Positions 52,423 through 60,971 of a stretch of DNA of 64,000 bases are shown one piece after another. Each line of letters begins with the position of its first letter. Within the stretch, counting starts at the first letter, position 1. The notes under the pieces are model-generated. The model did not search any database, was not told the DNA's origin, and saw nothing but the letters and a program-made list of their open reading frames with translations. This DNA comes from Pseudomonas sp. CC120222-01a (GTDB lineage: Bacteria > Pseudomonadota > Gammaproteobacteria > Pseudomonadales > Pseudomonadaceae), in the NCBI RefSeq assembly GCF_003097235.1, contig NZ_QEQQ01000023.1:21935-85934 (forward strand). Reading direction: 5' to 3'. Made by a program: the position numbers and the translations under genes.

Positions 52423-53063
52423 CGGGTGCCGTAGACCACCATGGTCTTGCCCTTGACCTGTACCAGGCTGCGTTCTTCGAGGTCCTTTAGGACGCGGCCG
52501 ACCATTTCCCGCGAGCAACCGACGATACGGCCGATTTCCTGACGGGTGATCTTGATCTGCATGCCGTCCGGGTGGGTCATGGCGTCCGGTTGCTTGCACA
52601 GGTCGAGCAGGCAACGGGCCACGCGGCCGGTCACGTCGAAGAAGGCCAGGTCGCCGACCTTGCGCGTGGTGTTGCGCAGCCGCTGGGCCATCTGGCTGCC
52701 CAGGGCGTAGAGAATCTCCGGGTCCTGGCGGGCCAGTTCGCGGAATTTGTCGTAGCTGATCTCTGCCACTTCGCACTCGGTCTTGGCGCGTACCCAGGCG
52801 CTGCGCTGCTGCTCGCCACCGGCCGGCTCGAACAGGCCCAACTCGCCGAAGAAGTCGCCATTGTTGAGGTAGGCGATGATCATCTCGTGGCCTTCGTCGT
52901 CTTCGATCAGGATGGTGACCGAGCCCTTGATGATGAACGACAGCGTTTCGGCACGGTCACCGGCGCAGATGATGTTGCTTTTGGCGGTGTAGCGGCGGCG
53001 CTGGCAGTGAACCAGCAGCTTGTCGATGTTCTTGATCTTGGCGGGTAGGGCTGAGGCAACCAT
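52419..53063 (-). CDS. vfr: cAMP receptor protein Vfr/Crp
   Basis: 214 residues from the ATG at 53063 (MVASALPAKIKNIDKLLVHC). A cyclic-nucleotide domain has GDFFGELGLF and RSAWVRAKTECEVAEI (cAMP contacts). A C-terminal helix-turn-helix has GRIVGCSREMVGRVLKDLEE. It matches P. aeruginosa Vfr closely (from memory). In P. putida, Crp binds cAMP very tightly and does not serve classical carbon catabolite control. An in-frame ATG nine codons earlier (MPRIEQDFV) also has a ribosome site and cannot be excluded. Confidence 0.95.
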   Translation of the reverse strand: MVASALPAKIKNIDKLLVHCQRRRYTAKSNIICAGDRAETLSFIIKGSVTILIEDDEGHEMIIAYLNNGDFFGELGLFEPAGGEQQRSAWVRAKTECEVAEISYDKFRELARQDPEILYALGSQMAQRLRNTTRKVGDLAFFDVTGRVARCLLDLCKQPDAMTHPDGMQIKITRQEIGRIVGCSREMVGRVLKDLEERSLVQVKGKTMVVYGTR

Positions 53064-53254
53064 CACGAAATCCTGTTCGATGCGAGGCATAGGCTCTTGT
53101 TAGACCTTGGCTGGCGCGACGCGCCAGTCAATTGGCGCCAGCTTATCAGACAGCGCCGGAAGTTTTGACACTAAAGCGACTCGCATTGAGCTTTTCCGAC
53201 AGGCATACAAGGCTTAAGCTGACACCCTTTTGCGAATTCCAGGAGTACGGACAG

Positions 53255-53677
53255 ATGAAGGCACGCATCCAGTGGGCCGGTGAAGCGATGTTCCTCGGTG
53301 AGTCGGGGAGCGGCCACGTGGTGGTGATGGACGGCCCGCCCGAAGCCGGTGGCCGCAACCTGGGCGTGCGCCCGATGGAAATGCTCCTGCTCGGCCTCGG
53401 TGGCTGCAGCAGCTTCGACGTGGTGAGCATCCTGAAGAAGTCGCGCCAGGCAGTGGAAAGCTGCGAAGCGTTCCTGGAAGCCGAGCGTGCCAGTGAAGAC
53501 CCGAAGGTGTTCACCAAGATCCACATGAACTTCGTGGTCAAAGGGCGTGGGCTGAAAGAGGCTCAGGTCAAGCGTGCGGTGGAGCTATCGGCTGAGAAGT
53601 ACTGTTCGGCGTCGATCATGCTTGAACGTGCCGGGGTTGAAATCACCCATGGCTATGAAATCGTAGAGCTGGGCTGA
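53255..53677 (+). CDS. OsmC/Ohr-family protein
   Basis: 140 residues from ATG 53255, preceded by AGGAG. The redox cysteines are in GLGGCSSFDVVS near residue 49 and EKYCSASIML near residue 115. Family members reduce organic hydroperoxides or similar. It is closer to the YhfA-type branch than to Ohr or OsmC proper, so the substrate is not known. It is divergent from vfr, with 191 bases between; no convincing CRP palindrome is visible there. Confidence 0.88.
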   Translation: MKARIQWAGEAMFLGESGSGHVVVMDGPPEAGGRNLGVRPMEMLLLGLGGCSSFDVVSILKKSRQAVESCEAFLEAERASEDPKVFTKIHMNFVVKGRGLKEAQVKRAVELSAEKYCSASIMLERAGVEITHGYEIVELG

Positions 53678-53690
53678 GTCCGGGATTCTG

Positions 53691-53709
53691 GGGCTGCCGT
53701 GCAGCCCCG
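53691..53709. terminator. Hairpin between convergent OsmC-like and DUF2157 genes
   Basis: A perfect eight-pair stem GGGGCTGC-CGT-GCAGCCCC 14 bases beyond the OsmC-like gene and 12 bases from the end of the opposing gene. No T-run on either side; it probably marks both transcript ends. Confidence 0.55.
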
Positions 53710-53720
53710 GCGATCTCCTG

Positions 53721-54761
53721 TCAGTTGCGCAGGGCAGGCAGGGCAGCCAGCAACCATTCCGGCAAGCTGCTTCTGACTGCCTTGCTCAATTGCTCACGCC
53801 GCTTCTGATACCCCAACCCCAAGCCGATCACCCCCAGCCCGATCAAGGTCAGCACCACCGGGAACAGCAGCGATTCGGCAAACACCTCGTAAGACAGATA
53901 CCCCAGATACGCCGCCACCCCCAGCGCCCCGAAGACCATGAACACCGGCCGGCGCAACAGCACCGCCATGCCCATCAGCCCCAGGTTGATCAGGCAATAC
54001 AGCGCTTTGCCCAGTTCGCTGTCGCTGTCCATCATCGTCAGCCCACCCCAGAATGCCGCCAGGCCGGCCAGGTAGCCCCAATGGGCATAGTCCTCGCGGG
54101 TACGACCGTCGATGACCAGGAACACCAGCAGCAAACCGAGCCCGAACCACAGTGACACCGTACGCCGCTGTTCCCAGGAGAAGGGCGAGCCAAACACCCA
54201 TTCGCTCAGGTCCATCGACATGAACCACAGGGCTACGGCAATTGGCATCACCACGAAGGGGTAGGGGATCAGGCGCAGCATCAGCAGCCCGGCAACCACC
54301 GTGGCGGCCTCCATCAGCAGCCAACCGCCCTGCACGTAGGTGTAGTACTGGTGATAGTCCGCTTGCGCATCATCCAGTGGCCACCAGCCCGTCAGACGTT
54401 CGATGGCGAACACGACCAACGGTACGATGCTGACCGCGACGGCGGCCAGTACACCGGCGGCAACCGGTTGCTTGCGCCCTTGCAGGTTGAGGGCGAACGA
54501 CGTGAGCAGGACGATATAAAGCGTGGCGACTGCCAGCAAGGCCCCATCGCCGATACTCATCCAGGCTTCGGTGAGCAGCCAGCCCATCGCCCCCATGATC
54601 AGCAAGGCGCCGAAATAGAAGGCTACATGGGCAAGCTGAAAACTGCCCCGGGCAGCTGGCTGCTGGCGTAGAAACTCCAGCAAGGCCAGGTCCTGGCCCG
54701 GCTGGAGAATGCCGGCTTGCACAGCGCGCGCCAGGTCCTTGGCGTCGATACGGTCCGTCAT
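53721..54761 (-). CDS. DUF2157 membrane protein
   Basis: 346 residues. A short N-terminal cytoplasmic DUF2157 head (about 1-45) is followed by about nine or ten hydrophobic helices, for example FYFGALLIMGAMGWLL and FPVVLTLIGLGVIGLGLGYQ. The C-terminus is basic (KRREQLSKAVR). Function unknown. It is 13 bases downstream of coq7 on the same strand and may be cotranscribed. Confidence 0.8.
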   Translation of the reverse strand: MTDRIDAKDLARAVQAGILQPGQDLALLEFLRQQPAARGSFQLAHVAFYFGALLIMGAMGWLLTEAWMSIGDGALLAVATLYIVLLTSFALNLQGRKQPVAAGVLAAVAVSIVPLVVFAIERLTGWWPLDDAQADYHQYYTYVQGGWLLMEAATVVAGLLMLRLIPYPFVVMPIAVALWFMSMDLSEWVFGSPFSWEQRRTVSLWFGLGLLLVFLVIDGRTREDYAHWGYLAGLAAFWGGLTMMDSDSELGKALYCLINLGLMGMAVLLRRPVFMVFGALGVAAYLGYLSYEVFAESLLFPVVLTLIGLGVIGLGLGYQKRREQLSKAVRSSLPEWLLAALPALRN

Positions 54762-54774
54762 GTGTGCGCCCTTG

Positions 54775-55422
54775 TCAGATACGGTAGGTGCTCTTGGTCA
54801 TGACCTTGGCCAGCAGGCTCATGCCGAAACGCACCGGCATCGGGAAGCGATAGCCGCCAGCTTCGAGTGCGGATTCGGCGTGCTGCTCTTCATCCACACG
54901 CATCTGTTCGAGGATGGCGCGGGATTTCTCGTCTTCCTGCGGCAGCTGTTCCAGGTGTTCGTCCAGGTGCTTGCACACCTGATGCTCGGTGGCAGCGACG
55001 AAACCCAGGCTGACTTTGTCGCTGACCAGGCCGGCGAGGGCGCCGATGCCGAACGACATGCCGTAGAACAGCGGGTTGAGCACGCTCGGGTGGCTGCCCA
55101 GCTGGCGAATGCGTTGTTCACACCAGGCCAGATGGTCGACTTCTTCCTCGGCGGCATGCTCCATGGCCTTGCGCACTTGCGGCAGCTTGGCGGTCAGGGC
55201 CTGGCCCTGATACAGCGCCTGGGCGCAGACTTCGCCGGTGTGGTTGATACGCATGAGCCCGGCAATGTGGCGGGTCTGGTCGTCGTCCAGCTCCGTATCC
55301 GGTTGGATGATCGCCGGCGATGGGCGGGAGGGTTGGCCGCTGAAGGGCAGCAAGGTGCGCATGGCGGTATCGGCCTGCAGCAACAAGCGGTCGAGCGGCG
55401 AGTAGTGACGTTCGGTGGCCAT
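54775..55422 (-). CDS. coq7: Demethoxyubiquinone hydroxylase Coq7
   Basis: 215 residues, a di-iron carboxylate enzyme. Iron ligands are in HTGEVCAQALYQGQ, MEHAAEEEVDHLAWCE and RVDEEQHAESALEAGG. It makes the C6 hydroxylation in ubiquinone synthesis, as in other pseudomonads that use Coq7 rather than UbiF. The start ATG 55422 gives MATERHYSPLDRLLLQADTA, with a good ribosome site. Confidence 0.96.
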   Translation of the reverse strand: MATERHYSPLDRLLLQADTAMRTLLPFSGQPSRPSPAIIQPDTELDDDQTRHIAGLMRINHTGEVCAQALYQGQALTAKLPQVRKAMEHAAEEEVDHLAWCEQRIRQLGSHPSVLNPLFYGMSFGIGALAGLVSDKVSLGFVAATEHQVCKHLDEHLEQLPQEDEKSRAILEQMRVDEEQHAESALEAGGYRFPMPVRFGMSLLAKVMTKSTYRI

Positions 55423-55488
55423 CGGGCACCTCCGCTGAAGTGATGCCCGACAGTTTACCTCAATCGCTTGGGAGGAGCTTGCCTTGGG

Positions 55489-55827
55489 TCAGCCCGGCGG
55501 CCAGTTCATCTGGCGCTGGCCAAGCACGTGCATATGGATGTGGTAGACAGTCTGGCCGCCTTTCGGGTTGCAGTTCATGACCACGCGGAAACCTTCTTCG
55601 CAACCTTGCTCGACCGCCAGGCGCTGGGCGGTGAACAGGATATGGCCGGCCAGGGCCTTGTCCTCTTCGGTCAGGTCGTTGAGGGTGCGGATGTGTTTCT
55701 TCGGGATGACCAGAAAATGTACCGGCGCCGCTGGGGCGATGTCCTTGAAGGCCAGGATCTGGTCATCTTCATAGATGATATCCGCCGGGATTTCCCGGTT
55801 GATGATTTTGAGGAATAGATCGTCCAC
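55489..55827 (-). CDS. HIT-family nucleotide hydrolase (HinT-like)
   Basis: 112 residues. The histidine triad HIHMHVLGQ is near residue 98, and the N-terminal FLKIINREIPADIIYEDD is typical of HinT. It hydrolyses phosphoramidates of AMP such as lysyl-AMP. It stands between coq7 and an SDR gene on the same strand. Confidence 0.93.
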   Translation of the reverse strand: MDDLFLKIINREIPADIIYEDDQILAFKDIAPAAPVHFLVIPKKHIRTLNDLTEEDKALAGHILFTAQRLAVEQGCEEGFRVVMNCNPKGGQTVYHIHMHVLGQRQMNWPPG

Positions 55828-55889
55828 AGCACGTGCTCCATGGTGAGTGTCGGCCGAGTGTACTCAGCCGGGCGCCACTCGCCCAGAGG

Positions 55890-56672
55890 CTATTCCATGC
55901 CGACCGGGCAGTAGCGGCGGTGGATGAAGCCGGCCAGCTTGCGTGTCAGCCAGCGCGGCAGCAGGCGCGGAGCGAAGGCCAACCAGCGATTGCGGCGTAC
56001 CGGCATGATCACTGCGCGGTTCTTGGCCAATGCGCGGACTGTGTACAGCGCCACTTCTTCAGGGCTCAGGCAACGGCTGTTGCCTTCAAGCCTGGGGATG
56101 CGTCGGCGCGACGAGCGCACCGGGCCGGGGCAAAGTACCGACACCTTGATGCCGGCGGGCTTGAGCTCTTCACGCAGCGCTTCGGTGAAGTTCATCACAT
56201 AGGCCTTGCTGGCGGCATAGGTGGCCATGCCCGGCCCCGGCGCGACGGCGGCCAGGCCGGCGACGTTGAGGATCTGCCCGCCACCTTGCACCGCCATCAG
56301 GTTGCCAATGGCGTGGCACAGGCGGCTCAAGGCGAGGATATTGACCTCCAGCAGGTCCTGCTCGTCGGCCCATTCGTGGGCCAGAAACGGGCCATAGGTG
56401 CGTTGGCCGGCGCAGTTGACCAACAGGTCGATGCGTCGTTCGCCTTCTTCCAGTTCCAGCACGAAACCTGACAGCCGCAGGGGCTGGCTGAGGTCGCAGG
56501 CGCGCAGTAGCACTTCGACGCCGAAGCGTTGGGCCAGTTCGAGCGCTACCGGCTCCAGTGTTTCTCGATGACGTGCCACCAGAATCAGGTTTCGCCCGCG
56601 CCGTGCCAGGGCTTCCGCCAGGGCCAGGCCCAGGCCGCTGGAAGCTCCGGTGATCATGGCGTAACGGGTCAT
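55890..56672 (-). CDS. Short-chain dehydrogenase/reductase
   Basis: 260 residues of classical SDR type. The cofactor motif TGASSGLGLALAEAL is at residue 8. The NAG-like motif is VNCAGQ. The catalytic Tyr and Lys are in TYAASKAYVMNF. Arg after the glycine motif region (ARHRE) suggests NADP. The C-terminal part is basic and hydrophobic (RRNRWLAFAPRLLPRWLTRK), which may attach it to the membrane. The substrate is unknown. Confidence 0.9.
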   Translation of the reverse strand: MTRYAMITGASSGLGLALAEALARRGRNLILVARHRETLEPVALELAQRFGVEVLLRACDLSQPLRLSGFVLELEEGERRIDLLVNCAGQRTYGPFLAHEWADEQDLLEVNILALSRLCHAIGNLMAVQGGGQILNVAGLAAVAPGPGMATYAASKAYVMNFTEALREELKPAGIKVSVLCPGPVRSSRRRIPRLEGNSRCLSPEEVALYTVRALAKNRAVIMPVRRNRWLAFAPRLLPRWLTRKLAGFIHRRYCPVGME

Positions 56673-56739
56673 GCAAGGCTCCTGGGGGCTGAAGAGGGCG
56701 CCTAGTGTACAGCCTGGCCAGGCGAGTTGTTGCCTTTTG

Positions 56740-57696
56740 CTACAAGGCCTTGACGCGCAAGGCTTGGGTACGCTCGAGAGCGGTGCGGTACTCGCCGTGC
56801 AAGCGCTCGATCAGTGTGGCGGCAGCGGGCAGGTCATGGATGTCGCCGACGCCCTGGCCGGCCGACCAGACGGTTTTCCAGGCCTTGGCTTCATCGTCGA
56901 TCGGCTTGAGCTTGCCCTGCTCGTGCCCGGACTTCAGTGCAGCCATGTCATAGCCTGCCTGTTCCAGGCTGGGGCGCAGGAAGCTGGCCGGGATGCCGGA
57001 CACGGCGGGGGTGTGGATGATGTCTGCGGCTTGGGCGTCGAGCAGCATCTGCTTGTAGGCCGCTTGGGCATGGCTTTCGTGGGTGGCAATGAAACGTGTG
57101 CCCATGTAGGCGAGGTCGGCACCGAGCAGCTGCGCGGCGAGAATCTCGTGGCCGTGGTTTATGCAACCGGCCAGCAGCAGGGTCTTGTCGAAGAACTGGC
57201 GGATTTCGGCCGCCAGGGCGAACGGGCTCCAGGTACCGGCATGGCCGCCAGCGCCTGCTGCCACGGCAATCAGCCCATCGACCCCAGCTTCGGCGGCTTT
57301 CTCCGCGTGGCGCCGGGTGGTGACATCATGAAACACCAGGCCGCCGTAGCCATGCACCGCATCCACCACTTCCTTCACGGCGCCGAGGCTGGTGATGACA
57401 ATGGGTACGCGGTGCTCGACGCACAGTGCGAGATCGGCCTGTAGCCGTGGGTTGGTCGGGTGGACGATCAGGTTCACCGCATAGGGCGCTGGCGCCTGCA
57501 ACTGTGCCAGGCCTGCCTCGATTTCTTCCAGCCAGGCCTTGAAGCCGGCACTGTCACGCTGGTTCAGTGCCGGGAAGCTTCCTACCACGCCGCTGCCACA
57601 GCAGGCCAACACCAGTTGGGGATTGGAGATCAGGAACATCGGCGCCGCTACCACAGGCAAGCGCAGGCGTTGTTCGAGCGAAGCGGGCAGTGACAT
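56740..57696 (-). CDS. Nitronate monooxygenase (2-nitropropane dioxygenase-like)
   Basis: 318 residues, an FMN TIM barrel. The start is LPVVAAPMFLISNPQLVLAC. The catalytic His is in VAAGAGGHAGTWSP, and the FMN phosphate loop is near AYMGTRFIATHES. It oxidises propionate-3-nitronate or similar toxic nitronates. It follows hemJ by 23 bases on the same strand. It could also be an enoyl-ACP reductase relative (FabK-like), but the GGHAGTW form favours nitronate monooxygenase. Confidence 0.9.
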   Translation of the reverse strand: MSLPASLEQRLRLPVVAAPMFLISNPQLVLACCGSGVVGSFPALNQRDSAGFKAWLEEIEAGLAQLQAPAPYAVNLIVHPTNPRLQADLALCVEHRVPIVITSLGAVKEVVDAVHGYGGLVFHDVTTRRHAEKAAEAGVDGLIAVAAGAGGHAGTWSPFALAAEIRQFFDKTLLLAGCINHGHEILAAQLLGADLAYMGTRFIATHESHAQAAYKQMLLDAQAADIIHTPAVSGIPASFLRPSLEQAGYDMAALKSGHEQGKLKPIDDEAKAWKTVWSAGQGVGDIHDLPAAATLIERLHGEYRTALERTQALRVKAL

Positions 57697-57719
57697 GGGT
57701 GAGGCTCCATCGGGTTATG

Positions 57720-58145
57720 TCAGAACGGTTTGACCACCACGAGAATCACGATGCCCAGCAGGAACAGCACAGGCACCTCGTTGAACCAGCGGTAGTAGAC
57801 GTGACTGCGGGTATTGTTGCCTGCGGCAAAGCGTTTGCGCTGGGCACCACAGATGTGATGGTAGCCGGTCAGCAGGATCACCAGGGTGAGTTTGGCATGC
57901 AGCCAGCCTTGGCTCAGCCAGCCAGGGGTAAGGTAGAGCATCCAGGCACCGAACACGTAGGTGGCGATCATTGCCGGGTTCATAATGCCGCGGTACAGCT
58001 TGCGCTCCATGGTGACGAAACGTTCCTGGCTGATGCTGTCCTGGCTCTGGGCGTGGTAGACGAACAGCCTGGGAAGGTAGAACAGGCCGGCGAACCAGCA
58101 GACCACGCTGACGATATGCAGCGCTTTGATCCATAGGTAAAGCAT
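57720..58145 (-). CDS. hemJ: Protoporphyrinogen oxidase HemJ
   Basis: 141 residues with four membrane helices. The conserved His10 (KALHIVSVVCWFAGLFYLPR) and the Lys in WLHAKLTLVILLTGYH are the haem-b-linked residues of HemJ. It oxidises protoporphyrinogen IX to protoporphyrin IX in haem synthesis. It was formerly annotated UPF0093/CopD-like. It is divergent from argC. Confidence 0.92.
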   Translation of the reverse strand: MLYLWIKALHIVSVVCWFAGLFYLPRLFVYHAQSQDSISQERFVTMERKLYRGIMNPAMIATYVFGAWMLYLTPGWLSQGWLHAKLTLVILLTGYHHICGAQRKRFAAGNNTRSHVYYRWFNEVPVLFLLGIVILVVVKPF

Positions 58146-58216
58146 GGAGGGAGTTCCTTCAGGTAATCACGGTCGTCAGATAGTAGAGCCCAAGCGCCCG
58201 AAGGGGCACCCCAAGA

Positions 58217-58245
58217 GTTGTTACAGACGCTTTGCGCCCCTATTA
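58217..58245 (+). promoter_or_regulatory. argC promoter
   Basis: TTGTTA (58217-58222) and TATTAT (58240-58245) with 17 bases between, about 40 bases upstream of the argC ATG. A good sigma-70 match (4/6 and 5/6). Confidence 0.65.
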
Positions 58246-58287
58246 TCGTGCCCTTTCCAGACGGTTCGTTGATAAGGGGCAAGCGTT

Positions 58288-59322
58288 ATGATCAAGGTCG
58301 GTATCGTCGGCGGCACGGGTTACACCGGGGTCGAACTGTTGCGTCTGCTGGCGCAGCATCCACAGGCCGAAGTGGCGGTCATCACTTCGCGCTCCGAAGC
58401 GGGCGTGGCGGTCGCCGACATGTATCCGAACCTGCGCGGTCACTATGACGGCCTGGCTTTCAGTGTGCCGGACAGCAAGACCCTGGCCGCCTGCGACGTG
58501 GTGTTCTTCGCTACCCCGCACGGTGTCGCCCATGCCCTGGCTGGCGAGCTGCTGGCTGCCGGAACCAAGGTCATCGACCTGTCTGCAGACTTCCGCCTGC
58601 AGGACGCGACCGAATGGGGCAAATGGTATGGCCAGCCCCATGGCGCCCCAGAGTTGCTCAAGGACGCCGTATACGGCCTGCCTGAAGTCAACCGTGAGAA
58701 GATCCGCCAGGCGCGCCTGATTGCGGTGCCGGGTTGCTACCCAACCGCCACCCAGCTGGGCTTCCTGCCGCTGCTGGAAGCCGGCCTGGCCGACCCGTCG
58801 CGCCTGATTGCCGACTGCAAGTCGGGCGTCAGCGGCGCTGGCCGTGGTGCAGCGGTCGGCTCGCTGTTCTGTGAGGCTGGCGAAAGCATGAAGGCCTACG
58901 CGGTCAAGGGGCACCGTCACCTGCCCGAGATCAGTCAGGGCCTGCGCCTGGCCGCTGGCAAGGACATCGGTCTGACCTTCGTGCCGCACCTGACCCCGAT
59001 GATCCGTGGTATCCACGCCACCCTGTACGCGACCGTTGCCGACAAGTCGGTAGACCTGCAGGCGCTGTTCGAGAAACGCTATGCCGATGAGCCGTTCGTC
59101 GACGTGATGCCGGCCGGCAGTCACCCGGAAACCCGCAGCGTGCGCGGTGCCAACGTCTGTCGCATCGCCGTTCATCGCCCACAAGGTGGTGACCTGGTGG
59201 TGGTGCTGTCGGTGATCGACAACCTGGTCAAGGGCGCGTCGGGCCAGGCAGTGCAGAACCTCAACATCCTGTTCGGCCTGGATGAGCGCATGGGCCTGTC
59301 CCATGCCGGCCTGCTGCCGTAA
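58288..59322 (+). CDS. argC: N-acetyl-gamma-glutamyl-phosphate reductase ArgC
   Basis: 344 residues. The NADP motif IVGGTGYTGVELLRLL is at the N-terminus, and the active-site Cys is in AVPGCYPTATQLGF near residue 150. It reduces N-acetylglutamyl phosphate in arginine synthesis. It is monocistronic, with its own promoter and terminator. Confidence 0.97.
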   Translation: MIKVGIVGGTGYTGVELLRLLAQHPQAEVAVITSRSEAGVAVADMYPNLRGHYDGLAFSVPDSKTLAACDVVFFATPHGVAHALAGELLAAGTKVIDLSADFRLQDATEWGKWYGQPHGAPELLKDAVYGLPEVNREKIRQARLIAVPGCYPTATQLGFLPLLEAGLADPSRLIADCKSGVSGAGRGAAVGSLFCEAGESMKAYAVKGHRHLPEISQGLRLAAGKDIGLTFVPHLTPMIRGIHATLYATVADKSVDLQALFEKRYADEPFVDVMPAGSHPETRSVRGANVCRIAVHRPQGGDLVVVLSVIDNLVKGASGQAVQNLNILFGLDERMGLSHAGLLP

Positions 59323-59336
59323 GCGCTTGTTGATGG

Positions 59337-59363
59337 AAAGGCCCGCCATGTGCGGGCCTTTTT
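59337..59363 (+). terminator. Terminator behind argC
   Basis: The stem AAGGCCCGC-CATGT-GCGGGCCTT is followed by a T-run, 15 bases after the argC stop. Confidence 0.9.
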
Positions 59364-59391
59364 GTTTGTCGCGACTAAAGCCGCACAATTC

Positions 59392-59421
59392 TTGACCGAT
59401 TTTCTCGGAGAAGCGGATAAT
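59392..59421 (+). promoter_or_regulatory. erpA promoter
   Basis: TTGACC (59392-59397) and GATAAT (59416-59421) spaced by 18 bases. The expected transcription start is near 59428, which excludes the in-frame ATG at 59420 as the start of erpA. I saw no IscR-type site. Confidence 0.6.
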
Positions 59422-59467
59422 GCGCGTCATCGAGTTTTATGGCGGCTACTGCGCCGGGAGAATCAAC

Positions 59468-59818
59468 ATGAGCGTCGAAACCTTCACCCCTACGGCTTTG
59501 GAATTCACCCACGGCGCCGCGCAAAAGGTGAAGAACCTGGTTTCCGAGGAAGGCAATGACCGCCTGAAGCTGCGCGTGTTCGTCACCGGTGGCGGCTGCT
59601 CGGGCTTCCAGTACGGTTTCACCTTCGATGAAGATGTGGCCGAAGATGACACCATTGTCGAGCGTGAAGGTGTTTCGCTGGTGGTCGACCCGATGAGCTA
59701 CCAGTATCTGGCCGGTGCCGAAGTGGACTATCAGGAAGGCTTGGAAGGTTCGCGTTTCGTGATCAAGAATCCGAATGCCGCGACTACCTGCGGTTGTGGC
59801 TCCTCGTTCTCGATCTGA
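59468..59818 (+). CDS. erpA: Iron-sulfur cluster insertion protein ErpA
   Basis: 116 residues from ATG 59468, with GGGAGAA upstream. The three A-type carrier cysteines are present, in TGGGCSGFQYGF near residue 44 and in TTCGCGSSFSI at the C-terminus. It passes Fe-S clusters to apo-proteins such as IspG and IspH. An upstream in-frame start is rejected because it lies in the -10 box. It is monocistronic, with a bidirectional terminator behind. Confidence 0.96.
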   Translation: MSVETFTPTALEFTHGAAQKVKNLVSEEGNDRLKLRVFVTGGGCSGFQYGFTFDEDVAEDDTIVEREGVSLVVDPMSYQYLAGAEVDYQEGLEGSRFVIKNPNAATTCGCGSSFSI

Positions 59819-59832
59819 GGCCAGGCTGTACG

Positions 59833-59860
59833 AAAACGCCGCGCAATTGCGCGGCGTTTT
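59833..59860. terminator. Bidirectional terminator between erpA and anmK
   Basis: A perfect 28-base palindrome: a run of four A, the stem CGCCGCGCAA / TTGCGCGGCG, and four T. Symmetric, so it can serve both converging genes. Confidence 0.92.
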
Positions 59861-59876
59861 GCATTCTGGCTTGGGA

Positions 59877-60968
59877 TCAGGCCGGGTAGATCGCGCCGAG
59901 TACGCGTAGCCCCTTGGCCGCCGTCACGCTTGGACGATTGGCGGCTATGCCTTCAAGGCAGCAGTGGGCGAGCCAGGCAAAGGCCATCGCCTCGACCCAG
60001 TCCGGGTCCACGCCATAGGCACCGGTACTGGTAACCCGGGCCTTTGGCAGCAGTTCGGCAAGCCGAGCCATCAGGGCACCATTGCGAGCACCGCCGCCGC
60101 AGACCAGCAGCGCCTCGGTACCTTGCTGGGCGTTTTGCAGTGATTCGATGATGCTGCGCGCGGTCAGCTCCAGCAGGGTGGCCTGGACGTCTTCGTCACG
60201 GAACGCAGGCAGGCCAGTCAGGTGGCCATCCAGCCAAGGCAGGTTGAACACCTCGCGGCCGGTGCTTTTCGGGCCACTGCCGGCGAAGAACGGGTCACTC
60301 AGCAGGCTGCTGAGCAAATCGCCTTGTACCTTGCCACTGGCAGCCCAGGCACCATCGGCATCATAGGCCTGGCCTCGCTTTCGCTCGATCCAGGCGTCCA
60401 GCAATACGTTGCCTGGCCCGCAGTCGAAGCCATGCACGGGCTTGTCGCGTTCGATCAGGCTCAGGTTGCTGAAACCACCCACATTGAGCACCGCCAGGCG
60501 TTGGCCGAGGTGACTGAACAGGGATTCATGGAAGGCCGGCACCAGTGGCGCGCCCTGGCCCCCTGCCGCCACATCGCGACGGCGGAAGTCGGCGACCACG
60601 CTGATGCCGGTAAGCTCGGCGAGCAGCGCCGGGTTGCCGATCTGCACAGTGAAGCCGCGAGCCGGCTCATGGCGGATGGTCTGGCCATGGCTGCCAATGG
60701 CGCGGATGGCGTCAGCCTGCAGCCCTTGCTTGGCCAGCAATTGCCGAACACCTTCACCTGCCAGGCTGGCCCAGCGGTTTTCTGCCAGGGCGGCGCGGGC
60801 AATCTCGTCAGGGCCGCTGCTGCAGAGGCTGAGCAGTTGCTGGCGCAGGTCGGTCGGCATGGGGAGGTAGTGAGTGGCGAGCAACTGAAGCTGCTCGCCT
60901 TGATCGATCAAGGCGATGTCCAGGCCATCGAGGCTGGTGCCGGACATCACCCCCAGATATAGCGCCAT
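59877..60968 (-). CDS. anmK: Anhydro-N-acetylmuramic acid kinase AnmK
   Basis: 363 residues, starting MALYLGVMSGTSLDGLDIAL. The ATP-binding ASKHA motifs include MSGTSLDG, NVGGFSNLSLI and VCGGGARNGAL. It hydrolyses and phosphorylates anhMurNAc to MurNAc-6-phosphate in wall recycling, feeding the same pool that AmgK and MurU use. Its start is three bases from the stop of the M23 peptidase gene, so the two wall genes are coupled. Confidence 0.96.
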   Translation of the reverse strand: MALYLGVMSGTSLDGLDIALIDQGEQLQLLATHYLPMPTDLRQQLLSLCSSGPDEIARAALAENRWASLAGEGVRQLLAKQGLQADAIRAIGSHGQTIRHEPARGFTVQIGNPALLAELTGISVVADFRRRDVAAGGQGAPLVPAFHESLFSHLGQRLAVLNVGGFSNLSLIERDKPVHGFDCGPGNVLLDAWIERKRGQAYDADGAWAASGKVQGDLLSSLLSDPFFAGSGPKSTGREVFNLPWLDGHLTGLPAFRDEDVQATLLELTARSIIESLQNAQQGTEALLVCGGGARNGALMARLAELLPKARVTSTGAYGVDPDWVEAMAFAWLAHCCLEGIAANRPSVTAAKGLRVLGAIYPA

Positions 60969-60971
60969 GGG

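Noticed and set aside
53064..53254. A CRP/Vfr binding site in the vfr-OsmC gap
   Set aside because: No TGTGA-N6-TCACA-like palindrome is visible. The only symmetric sequences are short GGCGC repeats near 53111-53140.
59420..59467. An upstream ATG giving ErpA 16 extra residues
   Set aside because: It sits inside the -10 box of the erpA promoter and lacks a ribosome site. The ATG at 59468 has GGGAGAA and matches the family start.
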